Source: Cristatella mucedo (Eukaryota > Bryozoa > Phylactolaemata > Cristatellidae). From it: DNA of 64,000 nt. The stretch's first letter is position 1. The number at the start of each line of letters is the position of its first letter. Location of the stretch: the NCBI GenBank assembly GCA_009760855.2, contig WPIO01000249.1, positions 126,001 through 190,000 of the forward strand. Direction: 5' to 3'. The notes under the pieces are model-generated. The model ran no database searches. It saw only the letters and a program-made list of their open reading frames with translations, and was not told the DNA's origin. Positions 22,641-34,907 of the stretch are shown here, in pieces. Made by a program: the position numbers and the translations under genes.

Positions 22641-23509
22641 CGATGGAGAATTATGAAAGATAGCGATTAAACTGAGAAAATGAACATACTTAAAAAACAT
22701 ATTTGTCCGAAGTTAACGCTTACAATAATAATTTCAGCTTAATTTCTCCACTCACACCCGCGACGGTCGAACTTATAATAATGAGGGGCAGTGAAAGTGT
22801 AGCATGGAAAAGATGACTTGTTGGGCAGTAGGATAAATTACAAGAAATACTTAAGCCTCTCGCTGAACCAAGCCTGAGTGAAATTGTTCTTCATCAGCAT
22901 GTACCTGCATACACTATGCCTGCTGCTTTCAGATGTTACAACCAAACAGTTGGTAATGCTTCATATGCAATATATTTAAAATTACAAAAGAGAAATTCAG
23001 GTCTCTGAATGCTTGATACAAATGTATTTATTTTTATCAACTGTCCTCAGAAACAGTCGTGCTACAACTAACAGATTATTTATTTCCGAATATCATTCAA
23101 CGCCCCTGAAATCAAATTAATTGAAGGAAGTTATAAGTTATTTTGTTTTTAAGTGGCATACAATCGAAGAAATTGTTAGTCTGCCAATTTCCATATTCGC
23201 TCTCCTTTGTGGGCAGTTCAGGAGTAGTGCTCTATTTTTATTCTCTATATTGTGGACAATGGGGTCCTACTAGAAGGTTTGTTCCAGTGGCTATTTCTTT
23301 GGTGCCTTGGGAGCATTGCGAGATTCGTCGCTCATTATTCTGATTAGGGACTATTGTAAACATCGATTGTCACCGTCAAATGAACTTCCCTGGGCTCTAT
23401 CGATTCACTTCTTTAGCTTTGGAATAGGTGCTCTTAACAGCTGCTATTTTCCTCTACCGTTTGACATATGCGGTTCTATGCCTATAAGTAGCTAGCCGTG
23501 TTTCATAGG
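22641..23509. other. Spacer, mostly unassigned
   Basis: A short plus-strand piece at about 22870-23000 resembles the LINE 3' UTR at 25995-26080 (CATGCCTGCT..GGTAATGCTT). The rest shows no gene or repeat that I can support. Confidence 0.4.
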
Positions 23510-23600
23510 TTAATAATAATAATACTCTCGATAAAGCGACATCACAGAACTCAATCTCTTTCCAAGAGCTTTAAATTTGCTGCAACGGAAATACGATCGA
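23510..23600 (-). mobile_element. L2-A 3' end, severely truncated
   Basis: TAATAATAATAAT, GATAAAGCGACATCACAGAA and TCTCTTTCC..AGAGCTTTAAATTTGC match the tail and stem of the reference. Homology stops after the stem. Confidence 0.65.
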
Positions 23601-24334
23601 TTGGTCAGCCGCCGTATCATGCTTGATGAACGAACGTTGGTGGCTTCAAGGTATTCGTCCTGTGTCAGCACTACCCTCGTGTTGGTTCCGACTGACTTGC
23701 CTAGCAACCACTCTTTTTAGGCCGAGAATAGTAGACGCACTTTTGGGTAAGCTCAGAGGCTCTTCTGGTAGCCGGCGTCCTCTGTGGTCCAGCTATCAGT
23801 GACTGGACGTTTTCTCACATTACGTTTTTTGGGTCAGCATTTGGTGGGTTTGTCTAATTCTTCCCGAAAGCTCTGTGAATCCAGCTGGTATTTGGCTTTT
23901 CTTGCAATGCCACTGAGAAAAGGCTGTTGACAGTAAGAAATCCGATGCTGGAGATTCTTACAGTCAGACATTGCGACAGCCGCAGAACAGTCGCAAAAGA
24001 GGTAGCAGCGATGGAAAAGGGTTCTGGGCGTTTGACTGCCGAACGCTTTCCTGCAGTCAGAATGAGCGAATTGAGCATTTTGAGCTAATTGCCTGCAAAT
24101 ATACGCCTTACATCTCAACACAGCACGAAGGGCACAGGTGCCCTGGTTACTGCAGTGCATGCATCGTCTGTGAGTTACAACGTCATCTACAAAAAAAAGT
24201 GTGCAGAAGTAAAAAATCGGGATCCAATGCTAGCGGTAGGAAAAGCAGCAGCCAGAGCCACAAGTTCACTCAACCACTCTGAGAAAGTCAGAAAAAGGTC
24301 AGACGACGTCGTTTTCATTGATTCGGGGAGACGT

Positions 24335-24510
24335 AACTTAACATTTGATTGTGTAACCCTTACTTTATGTGCAATGAAACCCAAATAATACCTGATATAA
24401 TTACTGGGAATGAGTTGAACATGTTCGCCTTGACCGAGAACTGGCTGAAATTGGCGGCCCCCCAGTACCTGCCCCACAAGCTTGCCCATTTCCTCATTGG
24501 TATCAGCTAA
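24335..24510 (+). mobile_element. L2-type endonuclease N-terminal remnant
   Basis: Plus-strand codons read ETQIIPDIITGNELNMFALT and then ENWLK, aligning with KPLVINDLISENGIDLLALT and then ETWLK of L2-A, including the catalytic Glu position. The upstream 23870-24330 sequence encodes a basic, Ser-rich stretch that may be the element's N-terminal part, but I cannot confirm it. Confidence 0.55.
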
Positions 24511-25600
24511 TAATTTGCCCTATACTAAGAAGTATATCACGGTCTCAGGCAAATGCTGCTTTGTCCATTTAGCAGCCAATCGTGTCATTTGTGGCGGCTG
24601 CCATGCCGATCAATAGCCAGCACAATATTTGGGTTACAACAAGCCCTGCTGCATGTGATTAAAAATGCTTGAGCGTCTTGCTGATAAAATATTAGCAATC
24701 ATTGACTTTCTCTGCAAATGCTCAACAGTAAGGGCTGGAAAGTGTACTGCTAACTCAGCTTTCCAGATGCTATGCAACCGTAGTAATAACTTAGGCCAAA
24801 CAACGGTTGTTAGTCTTCATGTCATGGCCTTTAATTTCAAACATCATGGGCACGAGGGCTACATGCAGCGTGAACTTACCTCCCATCTTGACCAGTCTTA
24901 GCTATGAATCGCTAATTCAAACACAGGTGAAATTTAAAGCTTAAGGAGGAACAGAATCGTGCATGTGGGGTATATGGACTTTGAGACTAAGATTTAACAA
25001 GGGTCACACGATAAACGGAAGTTTACAATTGTCAAAGAGGAGGTACCATTTTTTATATGCTTTCGAGCTCCAAGAGCATTGGAAATAATTCATAACCGCA
25101 CCGTTGAGCCTTTATTAACAAATTCCGTCCATATAGGATCCCTGAGTATAGTTTTTATGTAAGTGAAATATTTGGAAAGCTTACTGCTGCACGTAATCTT
25201 ACGTGGCATGCATTTGGGTCTCAGCCAAAGAGGTGGGACGCTTGGCGTTCCCGACCCCGGTCGTTGATTTGAGTCCAAAAGCGTGTGATCTTTTACTGTC
25301 AACTGCTGGCCGTGCTATAGCTGCGAAATCTCATTTGTGGCTATAGAAATAAGGCCGTTATATCTACTAATCTTTATTCGGATGCATATCATGTTATAGG
25401 GTCTGATAGACGAACGCATTTAAATTCAGGGATAAACTAGCACTGCAAATTGATCTCGTTAACTTTTGAAGGAATTTTGATCAAAGTGACCGAGTCTCAT
25501 GACGGGATGAGCCCTATGGTACCTAGCCTAACCCTGGTACTGACAGGTTCGAGTATAGTTTGTCAATGAGGCTCTAACAATGCAGTAAATAGCCCACTTG
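24511..25600. other. Spacer without recognised gene
   Basis: The open frame at 24665-24901 shows no domain. A GTAAGT donor on the minus strand near 24879 lacks a convincing exon. No repeats recognised. Confidence 0.4.
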
Positions 25601-25606
25601 GCAATC

Positions 25607-25668
25607 ATGGCGAGGTTCAGATGAATCAAATGAATCAAATGAATGAATCAAAATGGCGAGGTTCAGAT
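25607..25668. repeat. Short direct repeat around a 9-base array
   Basis: ATGGCGAGGTTCAGAT occurs at 25607-25622 and again at 25653-25668. The bases between are made of repeated GAATCAAAT-like units. Confidence 0.8.
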
Positions 25669-25669
25669 A

Positions 25670-26130
25670 TTACCACACTCCGGATGCCGTTTAGAGCTTT
25701 ATTTCACTTACTTTCTAGGTCCCTTCCTTCTATGGCTCAAGCCTACCAAAAAAAGTACTCCCCAGGCCAGGAAAAGAATCGTATCACCAATTTTTGTGAC
25801 TCGAATCGTTTAGCCATACCTCGTACGAACCTCTAAACCGTTGTAGGCCATGTCTTTAGTTCCTATGCTCTCAAAGTCTGCATCTCACTACCTACGCACG
25901 TCACAACGTCAAGTACCATGACTAGAGTTAAAAAGAACTTAAAACGCACCTTTTTATTACAAAATTTTGTGGGATTTGCGATACATCGACCTTGTGCATG
26001 CACCTGCTTACAGCATGCCTGCTTCTGCGGATGTTACCTCAGATCATTTGGTAATACTTTTAATGCAGTATCTTAAAAGTTCCTAGAAAAAGATTTACCC
26101 ATTTGAGGGCACAACAAAAAAATATTGTTA
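25670..26130 (+). mobile_element. L2-type C-terminal fragment with 3' UTR
   Basis: Codons FRALFHLLSRSLPSMAQAY..SNRLAIPRTNL parallel SLTFRSLHSMAPAY..SNSLEIPRTNL of L2-A. CCTAGAAAAAGATTTACCC and GAGGGCAC follow as a diverged 3' stem. Frames are broken after the first third. Confidence 0.65.
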
Positions 26131-27110
26131 TTATTGTGTAAAATGCTAATGGAGTTGCAAGCAGATTGCAAATCCAGTTTCAACGAGGATCCAAGGGTTT
26201 TCATACTCAGGTTTTTTTCCATTTGGAATACAAACAGCAGTCAAGATCTGAAATTGTGTCAGCAATAAATAACTTTCAGTTTGACGATTTTATGAGAATG
26301 CTGATCGATTATTGATGAACGCTTAAAAATTGACAGTCAAGTAAAACTTAGCTAATATATTTTAACTTGTTTTCTGGTTTTGAAGATCGGCCTTTCACGT
26401 AATTACCTGTGCCTTAAACATATAAAAATATCTTTTGTAAAAAGAAATGGTGCCTTTGCGGCTAGGGCTGTGAACTAATGAAATTTCTGGTTTCCCCCAT
26501 TAAGCTCTGTGCCATCCTAGTGTTAGTATACTGTATATAGCAGGTAATGTAGTCCAACCAAACTTGTTGAGTATTAAGCAAACGTAACATTAAAGAGGGG
26601 TATTAAACGACAAAGTAAACCTGTCTGCAACTGATATTTCAGATAATTGTATGCAAACTAAAAGAGAAGTGAATATATGCGTTTCATTTACAATGAACCA
26701 AGAGCCTACTTGCATTTAGTAGGCACATTTTGCAATGGTTTTGGACAATGCATCTTGATACGACCAAAATGAACTCCATGAATTGGTCTCTTAAGATATT
26801 AAAGACCAGTAAAGAATACGTCTGCATGCCTGTCAGATATTGAGACAGCCTTTAGTAGCTGCGTAAATGCTGCAAGAAAACTTTCAAGGTAAGATCTGTG
26901 ACAAGCTTTGATAATATGGATTCTAATATACTTTTAAAGCTTGTATCCCCAAAATGATCTAAAACTGGCACTGTGCTGAACTGGGCTTGCTCGCATTTTC
27001 GTGAGAGATCTCACATTGTAAAGGATAATTGATAACACATATATGATAGCCGTTAAGATTAGAGGCAAACAGGGTTCAGTTTGAAATCTCACATGTCTTC
27101 ACTATGTGTA
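26131..27110. other. AT-rich spacer
   Basis: No gene, RNA or repeat that I can support on either strand. Confidence 0.45.
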
Positions 27111-27119
27111 CTATCCTCT

Positions 27120-27725
27120 CAAACTCGTGGATTTCACATTACACCTCTTTACGCCGATCTGCACTGGCTACCAGTCAAGCAATGGATCGACTTCAAGGTT
27201 TCATCGCTCCCTTTTAGGTCCCTTCATTCTTAGGCTCCAACCTATCTTTCAGATCTACCCTGCACCAGGTCAGTCCTCGTACCACCCGCTTTGGGAATCC
27301 AACAGTCTACAAATACCTTGTACAAATCTCGAGTTCTCTGGAGACATTGCATGCAGTTCGTATACTCCGAAAGCCTGGAAATCCCTCCCGAATAGCTTCA
27401 CAAGATCCCCTGACATGACCACATTTAAAAAGAACGTAAAACACACCTATTTAGGAAAGCATATAGTGGGTCCCTGTGATTCGTCTTTCATGTGCTTAAG
27501 CATGCTGACACTGTACATGCTGCCACTAATCTCATTTGTATGCTGACCCAGTGCAATTCTCCCCCAATCATGTCATTCATTTTGTTTTTTTGTTTATCAA
27601 GCGTGATTTTAACCCTCCATCCGATTGCATTTCATTTTGCAGAAAATGAAAGGGCCTAGAGAGAGATTAAGTTCTCCGAGGGCGTGTTATGAAGTCCATT
27701 ATTATTAATATTATTATTATGAGTG
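27120..27725 (+). mobile_element. L2-A C-terminal part with complete 3' end
   Basis: It starts at the LHWLPV motif and contains SFTRSPDMTTFKKNVKHTYL. It ends with a 3' stem (GGGCCTAGAGAGAGATTAAG, TTCTCCGAGGGCG) and an ATT tail at about 27697-27720. Confidence 0.75.
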
Positions 27726-27945
27726 CTGACCCTGTGCATGCTACCACTGACCACATTTGCATTCTGACCGTGTGCATGTCATCCCTAACCGTGTTATTCA
27801 TTTTGTTTGTTTATTAAGCATGATATTACTCACCCTTCAATTGCATCTCTTTTTGCAGCAAATGTACAGCACCTAGAGAGAGATAGAGTTCTCAGAGGGC
27901 GTTTTATCAAGTGCATTGTTGTTAATATTAACAATGTTTCATTTT
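27726..27945 (+). mobile_element. Second L2-A 3' end inserted at the tail of the first
   Basis: Right after the ATT tail the sequence restarts inside the same 3' coding/UTR segment (TGCTGACCCTGTGCATGCTA). It runs again to a stem (CACCTAGAGAGAGATAGAG, TTCTCAGAGGGCG) and a short tail. Confidence 0.7.
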
Positions 27946-28865
27946 TCAAGCTCGGTTTTGTACTCAGAGCCTCATTTAAGCCAGCATTGTTCCTCCAATT
28001 CACTTTACTTCCTAGTTTCTTGAATCTAGGACGTTTGTGCTTAGATGGTGACTATTTTTTTGAAGCATAACATTGCTAAGGTTTAACCTAATATTTATGG
28101 GTGAATTTAATATCACCAGAGAGCTGGAAGGCCTTAATCTAATTACATGAATACATTCATAATATATATCTCAGTTGAATTTCACTGTAAGCGAGCTAAA
28201 TCTGTGGTGCTGGTGCTTCCTGGCTCTTAATATATTCCTTAAGGTCGGACCTCAAAATCTTAATCTGTAAATGCGAGCGCCTTAAATTTGGTCGTTAAAA
28301 GCGAGCACCTAATTCCCTGGTTTAAACCATTGTTAGTAGCATTAATCTGGGCGGCTTCCGTAAAACTGTCCTGCATTTACATAACTACCACTCATTTAAT
28401 GAGTAAATTGCCTCTAAAATCAAGCGTGCATACTTTACACTGAGAATCACAGATAAAGTCAGAGTTTTCTCACGGATTAATGGGGCAGCGAACATGGCAC
28501 ATGGTTTGCTGTATTGCTTCTTCCTTTTCCCAATTCACCTTACTAAGGATTTCGGGCCTGTGTCCTAAATCGCTTGCAATTGTGTCAAACTAAGCAGCTG
28601 GCGTGGTCTGCAATTAATAGTGTAGTTGCCATATGAAATCATTTCTATCTGGTCTTCAAATGCTCCATCTCAAGTATTGAATCGTTTTAAAATTCCCACC
28701 CATCTTATCTGGTGCTTAATTCGCTTGCAGCCAACTGCCTCTCTGGCCTCCTTGCTTCTGTAGTGGGCTCTTACACCAACTCCCCCCCCCCTTGCATCTA
28801 CGAATCCCTCTATTGCTTACGCTACTTGTTCTATATCCCCATCGGCTAATATGCACCGAAGTCTC
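27946..28865. other. Spacer without recognised gene
   Basis: No coding frame, SINE head or LINE match that I can support. Confidence 0.4.
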
Positions 28866-29655
28866 AGAACATGCTTCTAGCTTTGCTTACTAACTGCTGT
28901 CTTTTGTTATCATTAAATTGCCAGCTAAACATGGATAGGTAACGGCGATAAACAAGATTTCGTACAGATTTAACAGGTTTCCTAGCCGAGTCGACTTTCA
29001 GCTTCAAGTTATCCAATTTCTCAAACGCACTTTTTTTCGGCGTAGCTGTTAAGTTAGTTTTATCGTTATTCAATTAAGGAAAGTTTGATTCCATCTATGT
29101 GTGGATGCCATCAATACTTGCCGCAAGGTAGTTGAGAGAATTCGACGTTCTGAAGGGCTAAGAGGAATCAAAAAAATGTGCAACTTAGCGTCATCTGCAT
29201 AGAATTGAAAGCCTAGATTGTGCTTGGCAATCACATCGGCAAGAGGGAGAGTATAAACTATGAAAAGAAGCGGATTGAGTATATACCCCTGAGATACGCC
29301 ATACTTATTTAGTTCCTCGGATGATCTTTTTCCGGTTGCATCAATACTTTAGAGTCTCCCAATGAGATAGGACGTGGACCATAGCATTGCAGTGCTAGAG
29401 ATGCCCAGTCGAGATTTAGGAAGCTAAAGGAGGACTTTGCAATCGATGGTAATAAAAGCTTCCGAAAGATTAAGCAGGACAAGAAGAGAGTCATTACCAT
29501 ATCTACATTCAGGAGAGGATCGTTACACACACGAAGCAATGCTGACTCTGTAGAGTGATTAGCAATCAATCAAGACTGGAAATTACTTGCTAGGTTTGAG
29601 GTCTCAATATAGTTGTACAGTTGGTCTGCCACAAGCCGATCTGGTGTCTTTGATA
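28866..29655 (-). mobile_element. L2-A reverse transcriptase fragment
   Basis: On the minus strand it covers the fingers (HSTESALLRV), the palm (near TCTATGCAGATGACGCT) and the thumb (NNDKTNL..EKLDNLKLKV), matching about 2170-1440 of the reference. It is interrupted by several frameshifts and stops. Confidence 0.78.
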
Positions 29656-30030
29656 GGTTACTGCATACAAGCTCATCAGCCGTCCCGAGCTCTAAGCTGA
29701 AGCTAAACCCCACAGAACCTCCGAATTATAGTGTACCTAAGGGCTTCGTGCTTGATTCCGTTCTTTTCATTGTTTATACTCTCCGACTTGCCAATGTCAT
29801 CGCCAGGCACAATCGACGCTTTCAATTTATGCAGATGACACTCAGTTTACTTTGGCTTTGATTCCTCCATGCCCTCGATCACGTCAAATTCTCTCAACTC
29901 CCTTTATGCAGGTATTGATAACATCGGCACATGGATGGCAGCATATTTTCTTAAATTTAATGACAATAAACCCAACTTACAAGTTATGGGTATTAATGCA
30001 AATATAGTCTTGCTTGACAGCTTTGGTTTA
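29656..30030 (+). mobile_element. L2-A reverse transcriptase fragment, opposite orientation
   Basis: Plus-strand codons NYSVPKGFVLDSVLFIVYTL and then RLANVIARHNRRFQFMQMT align with KYGVPQGSMQGPVLFTVYTL and then PLADVIAKHNLGFHFYADDT. It corresponds to about 1870-1540 of the reference and joins the previous fragment head to head. Confidence 0.75.
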
Positions 30031-30945
30031 TAAAGAAAGAATGAAAGGCAGCATTCTCTTTTGGTGAGGCTCAACCAACTGAGTCGAGAGGAAGCGACGC
30101 TTTTACTCAGTGCACCACGTTTAATTTGAAACAGAAGTTTTCCAAACTCAATTCGGCTACTAGCATTTTTTTCGGTATATCTTTGGCCGAAATCCTGTTC
30201 TCAAAAATCACCTCAAACCGTTCATACAGCTGCAATGTCAACACGTTTGCGGAGGATGAAGCTGCCTTTCCTTCTTAATTTTTCGTCTTTGTTTCGTAGG
30301 CCTCTTGATTAGCTGGCAATTGCTGGTATTCAAACGAATTCTTCTTCTAAGAAATTTGAGTTGGTAGAATTAATTGGCGTACCTTGTTATAATTCGATCA
30401 GTACTTCATCGGATTCTTTAGGTTGTCAACAAAACAGGTGCCATTGACTAAGATATTGCATCGGATACTGTGCACCTGGCTAACACAACCATTTACCAGT
30501 GCTGATGAATTAATGGCGCCGTTACTTGGTTACGGCCTGAGCTAAATATTAGGAAAAATAACTGGTAATTTACAAATTCCGTCAACTGTCGATTCAATTC
30601 ATATTTAAACGCTTCAGAGGTAGCATTAAACATCTCTCACCTGAATGGATGCTTAGTATTGCTCACTGCCTACTAAGTCTGCAAACCTGCGACCATCTAT
30701 TAGTTTCTTACTTTCCATTCAGAATATTATAAAGGCTACGAAAAAAGTTAAATTACTAAATAACTTCTGACTGACAAAGATTCTAGTTTTCCTAAGAATC
30801 GAATCACAAGAGCAAGCTTTTGTATGGTTATCTGCTAATCATGAGTGACAGTTTTCCACAATCTAAAAGCAGCTCCCACAGTGGATGCAGAGAACTGTGA
30901 ATAGTTCGCTAAGTTCCTCCTCTCACAATTTCTCCAAATCTCAAA
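30031..30945. other. Spacer, unassigned
   Basis: A tRNA D-arm-like word (CTCAGTTGGTTGAGC, minus strand near 30095) has no matching B box, so no SINE or tRNA is called. Nothing else recognised. Confidence 0.4.
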
Positions 30946-32719
30946 ATAAAGTATTTTTTCACAATGCATTTATTTTTAATTTGACTGCAACAAATAATAT
31001 GAAGCCATTCATAATTCCAGCGAAGACTGTAATGCAAACTTCCTTGGCCAGACTTCGGTGACGATAGCCATTTAATTCAAAAAGTAACCAAATCAAGGCA
31101 CTAATTAGGATGGAAATATAATGACCACCTTTATGCAAATAAAGAAAATATACCCGCATACATAGATATATTCAGCTATGTATGTATTTAGAGTTACTGG
31201 CATCAATCGCGAAATAGTCGTGAAAGAGTCAGGCATTGATCATAACTGTTATTCTTCAAGAATAACTACTAGTTATCAATGACAAAATATTAGCTAGCCT
31301 TTATCTCAACGCTTTACACTGTAATTATCACCGGCTACTAAAACGAATTTGTTATTATATCATTTCAATATTACTTAATTTGTATGTGTTTATAAAATCA
31401 AAAATTGTTCTGGATTACATATTTTAGTTGTAGTGAAATTGGAATAAATGCCAAAAATATGGGAACTTGGAGACAACGCATACAATCATGTATAATTACC
31501 TTCAGCCTTAACATAATAGACAAATATATAAATATGATACACTTAAAAAAATAATATTTAAAGGATATATCAAAAGTTTGAAGTGTAAGCTAACAATCTA
31601 AGTTTTTGCAGTTTGTGACATTATTGTTTTATTAGGTCTTGTGCTTTAGTAAGCTTTTTTTTATAGAGGAACCAAAAAACTTAATGCCATTTTTGAGCTG
31701 CTCCAATTAAAACACTTAACAAAGCAAAGAGACTTTAATTAAAAAACTACATTAGTTAGATCTCCGTTCGCTCTTACAAATAATGACTTAATAATAATTG
31801 AATGACCTGCTTCATCCATAATTATGAAATCACTGCAAGTGTGAATTTTAATTTTTTGGTGGGGGTACTGAAAGTTGATGGTTATATGGTATACAGCACA
31901 CCAGCTAGGAAAAAACTAAAAGAGAGTTAAGTATTGCTGTCTTTGGTGGTCACTAAAGATTGAGTAAGCAGTATACCAATTTGAGGAACAATAAATCTAA
32001 ACAGAAATTAAAAGGGATGCTAGTATTCGTATTGGCGATAATTGCACATACAGCTCTTTTGGTTGCCAATGCTTCCTTTGTATAATAATTTTTCCAAATT
32101 CAAGGAAAGATTGGCATGTATTTCCTTGGAATTCTTAAAAAGACGGCTGTGTTGAAAGATATCTCGTGCACTTATAACGATTACATTGCGCATGTATTCA
32201 AAGTTCAGACTTTTGTCTCACATTTAATTGATAAAATGTGGACTGAACCCTTTATGACTGACCTATAAATCCAAGCAGCAACAAAGAATATATGCATACT
32301 GCTGCTTTCGCTGCAGAAAATGCACGAGCGGAGTTTTGACTTACGAATATGTTATGTGGGACATGCATTTGCATCATTACAATCATTACAAATAGATGCG
32401 ACTATTTGCACACCAAAAATGGCTAACGGGAAATATAATACTCACCTATTCCTTACGATACGAAAATCGGCCGTGGCTAGATTTCATCTACAAGAAAACG
32501 TTAGGACCTTAAATATTTTACTTGACCATGAGAAAGACATCCATTACAAATTGTTGACCTAAAAATCATTTTTCTCGTCGATTAGGTTATCCGTTTTGTC
32601 GGCCTCCAATCTTTCCTTAGCTCAATACTACCCGGATAATTTCGCAGACTTTGAGACGTCTTACTTGCAGCGGCATAGCCAGTAGAGCTTTAGTGCTACT
32701 TCAAAATGAGTTTCGTTTC

Positions 32720-34700
32720 ATTTGGGCTACTAACTGGGATTAGGCGGCTGTGGTAAGGTCAATAAGTTCGCATATAAAAATAGCAGTGCTAGTAATGATT
32801 TACAACGTAAGCCATTGCTGTCATGCACTCTTGGCTTAACAGCATTATATTTAATACTGGGATATGAATGTCTGGAGATACTCCTCCGTTGTCCGAGCTC
32901 ATACAATGTAATGCATTGTTTCTAAAAGTACTTAGCTTGAACCGCTGCTACGAAGCTCTAATCGTAATGATCGATAGACGTTAACGATAAGTTGGCTTAT
33001 ATTGGCTAAGCTTACGCATAAATTTACTTTGTTTCAACCTTTAATGGGATCCTATCAAGTGCAAAATGTTTTCCACGAATGTGTTTCTGTTTGCTTATTG
33101 GTCACTTACCGAACTTCTTTCGCCAGCCGAGCCGAGATATTTGAATTTCCCACTCCTCCAATGGGCTCTAACATCACTAGATTATAAGCATACTGTCAAC
33201 TCACTGGCCACCGCACTTATTGGCAATCTTTCGGTCAAGGAGTTTTTCGATAGCATTTACCGAATGTCCGGAACACTTTTTAAGCTAGGGTCTTGACCTA
33301 CGCATGACTTCCACAATATACTTCTCATTTGATAGAGAAACTATTCAATTTAAATTGTATTGTGCCTCAGTGAATGTTTTTTTCTTCTGCGTTGTGTGCT
33401 TTCCTTGCTAAAACGATGTGGTTGTTATTACTAAATGATCCAGAATAATATCCGGACGTCCTACTAGCCCATAGCCCCAAGAGAATTCTCAATTGCTCAA
33501 TCATTCTTGCATAAGACTCCTCTCACTTGCCCTGGCACTCAACGGAAATGTTGTGACCATCGACACTTTATATAGTACGGACAAAAGTCCTGAAGGATCT
33601 GGGGTTTTTACCTGCATCAACCGTGCACAATGTAAGTCCTTTTTAAAGATGGAAATGCTTTTTTTCAGCCTTGTTATGAGAGGCAGTTAACGAGTTCCTT
33701 TGTTTTTATGCGACTCTACTCGTAAACGTATGTGATTCCTTGCATGCTTGTTAGTCACAGGAAGTCCTACTAACCCATAGCTGGGTAGATTAATTAATGT
33801 TGAATCTCGCTTGTCTAAGCCTTATACTTCTGTTCTTTTCGCATGCTTAGGTAAGAATTATGCATTGCAAGTCACTAAAACGTTTCGTAACATCTCTTTT
33901 AGCAAGCAGTAACGTCTCACGATTCACGTTTCGTAATCTTAAGGCGAAATATGAGCGACCTGTGATTGTTGTTATCGTATTTTTGGGACTTTTGATACGG
34001 ACCTGCATTGCATTCACTTAATAGGTAGTTATTCCCGTATGTTGACTTGCGAAACTCTATAAATCGGACAAGCTTGGCCAGGCCTAAAGTATGCCATCAT
34101 ACTAAAATTTACCTAGCTCAGGAAAATTAATTTCAGAAAAATTCGTGTAGAAGTTTTAGACGTAATCCTAAAGTAAAAGCTTGACAACTAGGTTTAATTA
34201 ATCAGGCATGCTGGAATAATTCAATCCATGATTATCTCTGTTTAGAAAAAAATAGGAAATAAAATTCCTTTACAACAATAGGCATTGGGGTTCGAGCAGC
34301 TAATACTGTGAAAGAAATGCGAACGAAAACTGGCAAAACCAGAACTGAGAACTTGCACCCAAATGACTGACTGCAGTTACTAGATCTAATTTGGAAGAAC
34401 ATAACATAGAATTGTAGCACCTCAAATATGCTAAGCAACAGAAGGCAGTTTGGCCGACATTATTTTGAGGGCACTCTGTTTTAGGACTGGCATTGAGTTA
34501 TGAATTGAAGTAGAGAAAGTGTGTGTTCCACTTGTCGATAGTATTTATTTGCTCAGGATACTTGTTGTCATGCTGCCGTTCGTGGCACGTTCATGCAACT
34601 GTCCGGAGATATTGCTTCCATTCTTTTCGATGCCTAGTTGCTCTCCTGACTTAGCTAAGCGTCTCACTTTTTCTCTGTTGCTTGAGATGAAGTGTGTTAG
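32720..34700. repeat. Repeat module W, first copy
   Basis: It matches 44060-46150 along its length (for example GGGGTTTTTACCTGCAT, CCGTGCACAATGTAAGTC, TGCCATCATACTAAAATTTA). It ends in a plus-strand L2-B-like 3' UTR stretch (34620-34720). Copy 1 of the large repeat lacks it. Confidence 0.75.
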
Positions 34701-34884
34701 TTATTGCATGCTTCTAAAAGCGAGCATGCATTCTTTTGGGGGATGGTCCTATTGCGGGTTCAACAGTCTGAATGATCCAGCATTTAGTGGTAGCAGTTGC
34801 TTGAATAGTTAGTGTGTTCCTGCCAAATTCTTCTGTTAGCAAACTGTATGTCTCTCTGTTCCTACTAATATGTAAGCCTAATGA

Positions 34885-34907
34885 ATATATATATATATAT
34901 ATATATT
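34885..34907. repeat. TA microsatellite, copy 2 of the repeat
   Basis: This short TA run followed by TTTA-rich sequence is at the position of the TATTCA array in copy 1 and the long TA run in copy 3. Confidence 0.85.

Noticed and set aside
33493-33690. Plus-strand frame ending GVFTCINRAQ before GTAAGT, Ig-like at first sight
   Set aside because: The paralogue at 44980-45080 is frameshifted, no Ig tryptophan or first cysteine is present, and no start or acceptor is convincing.
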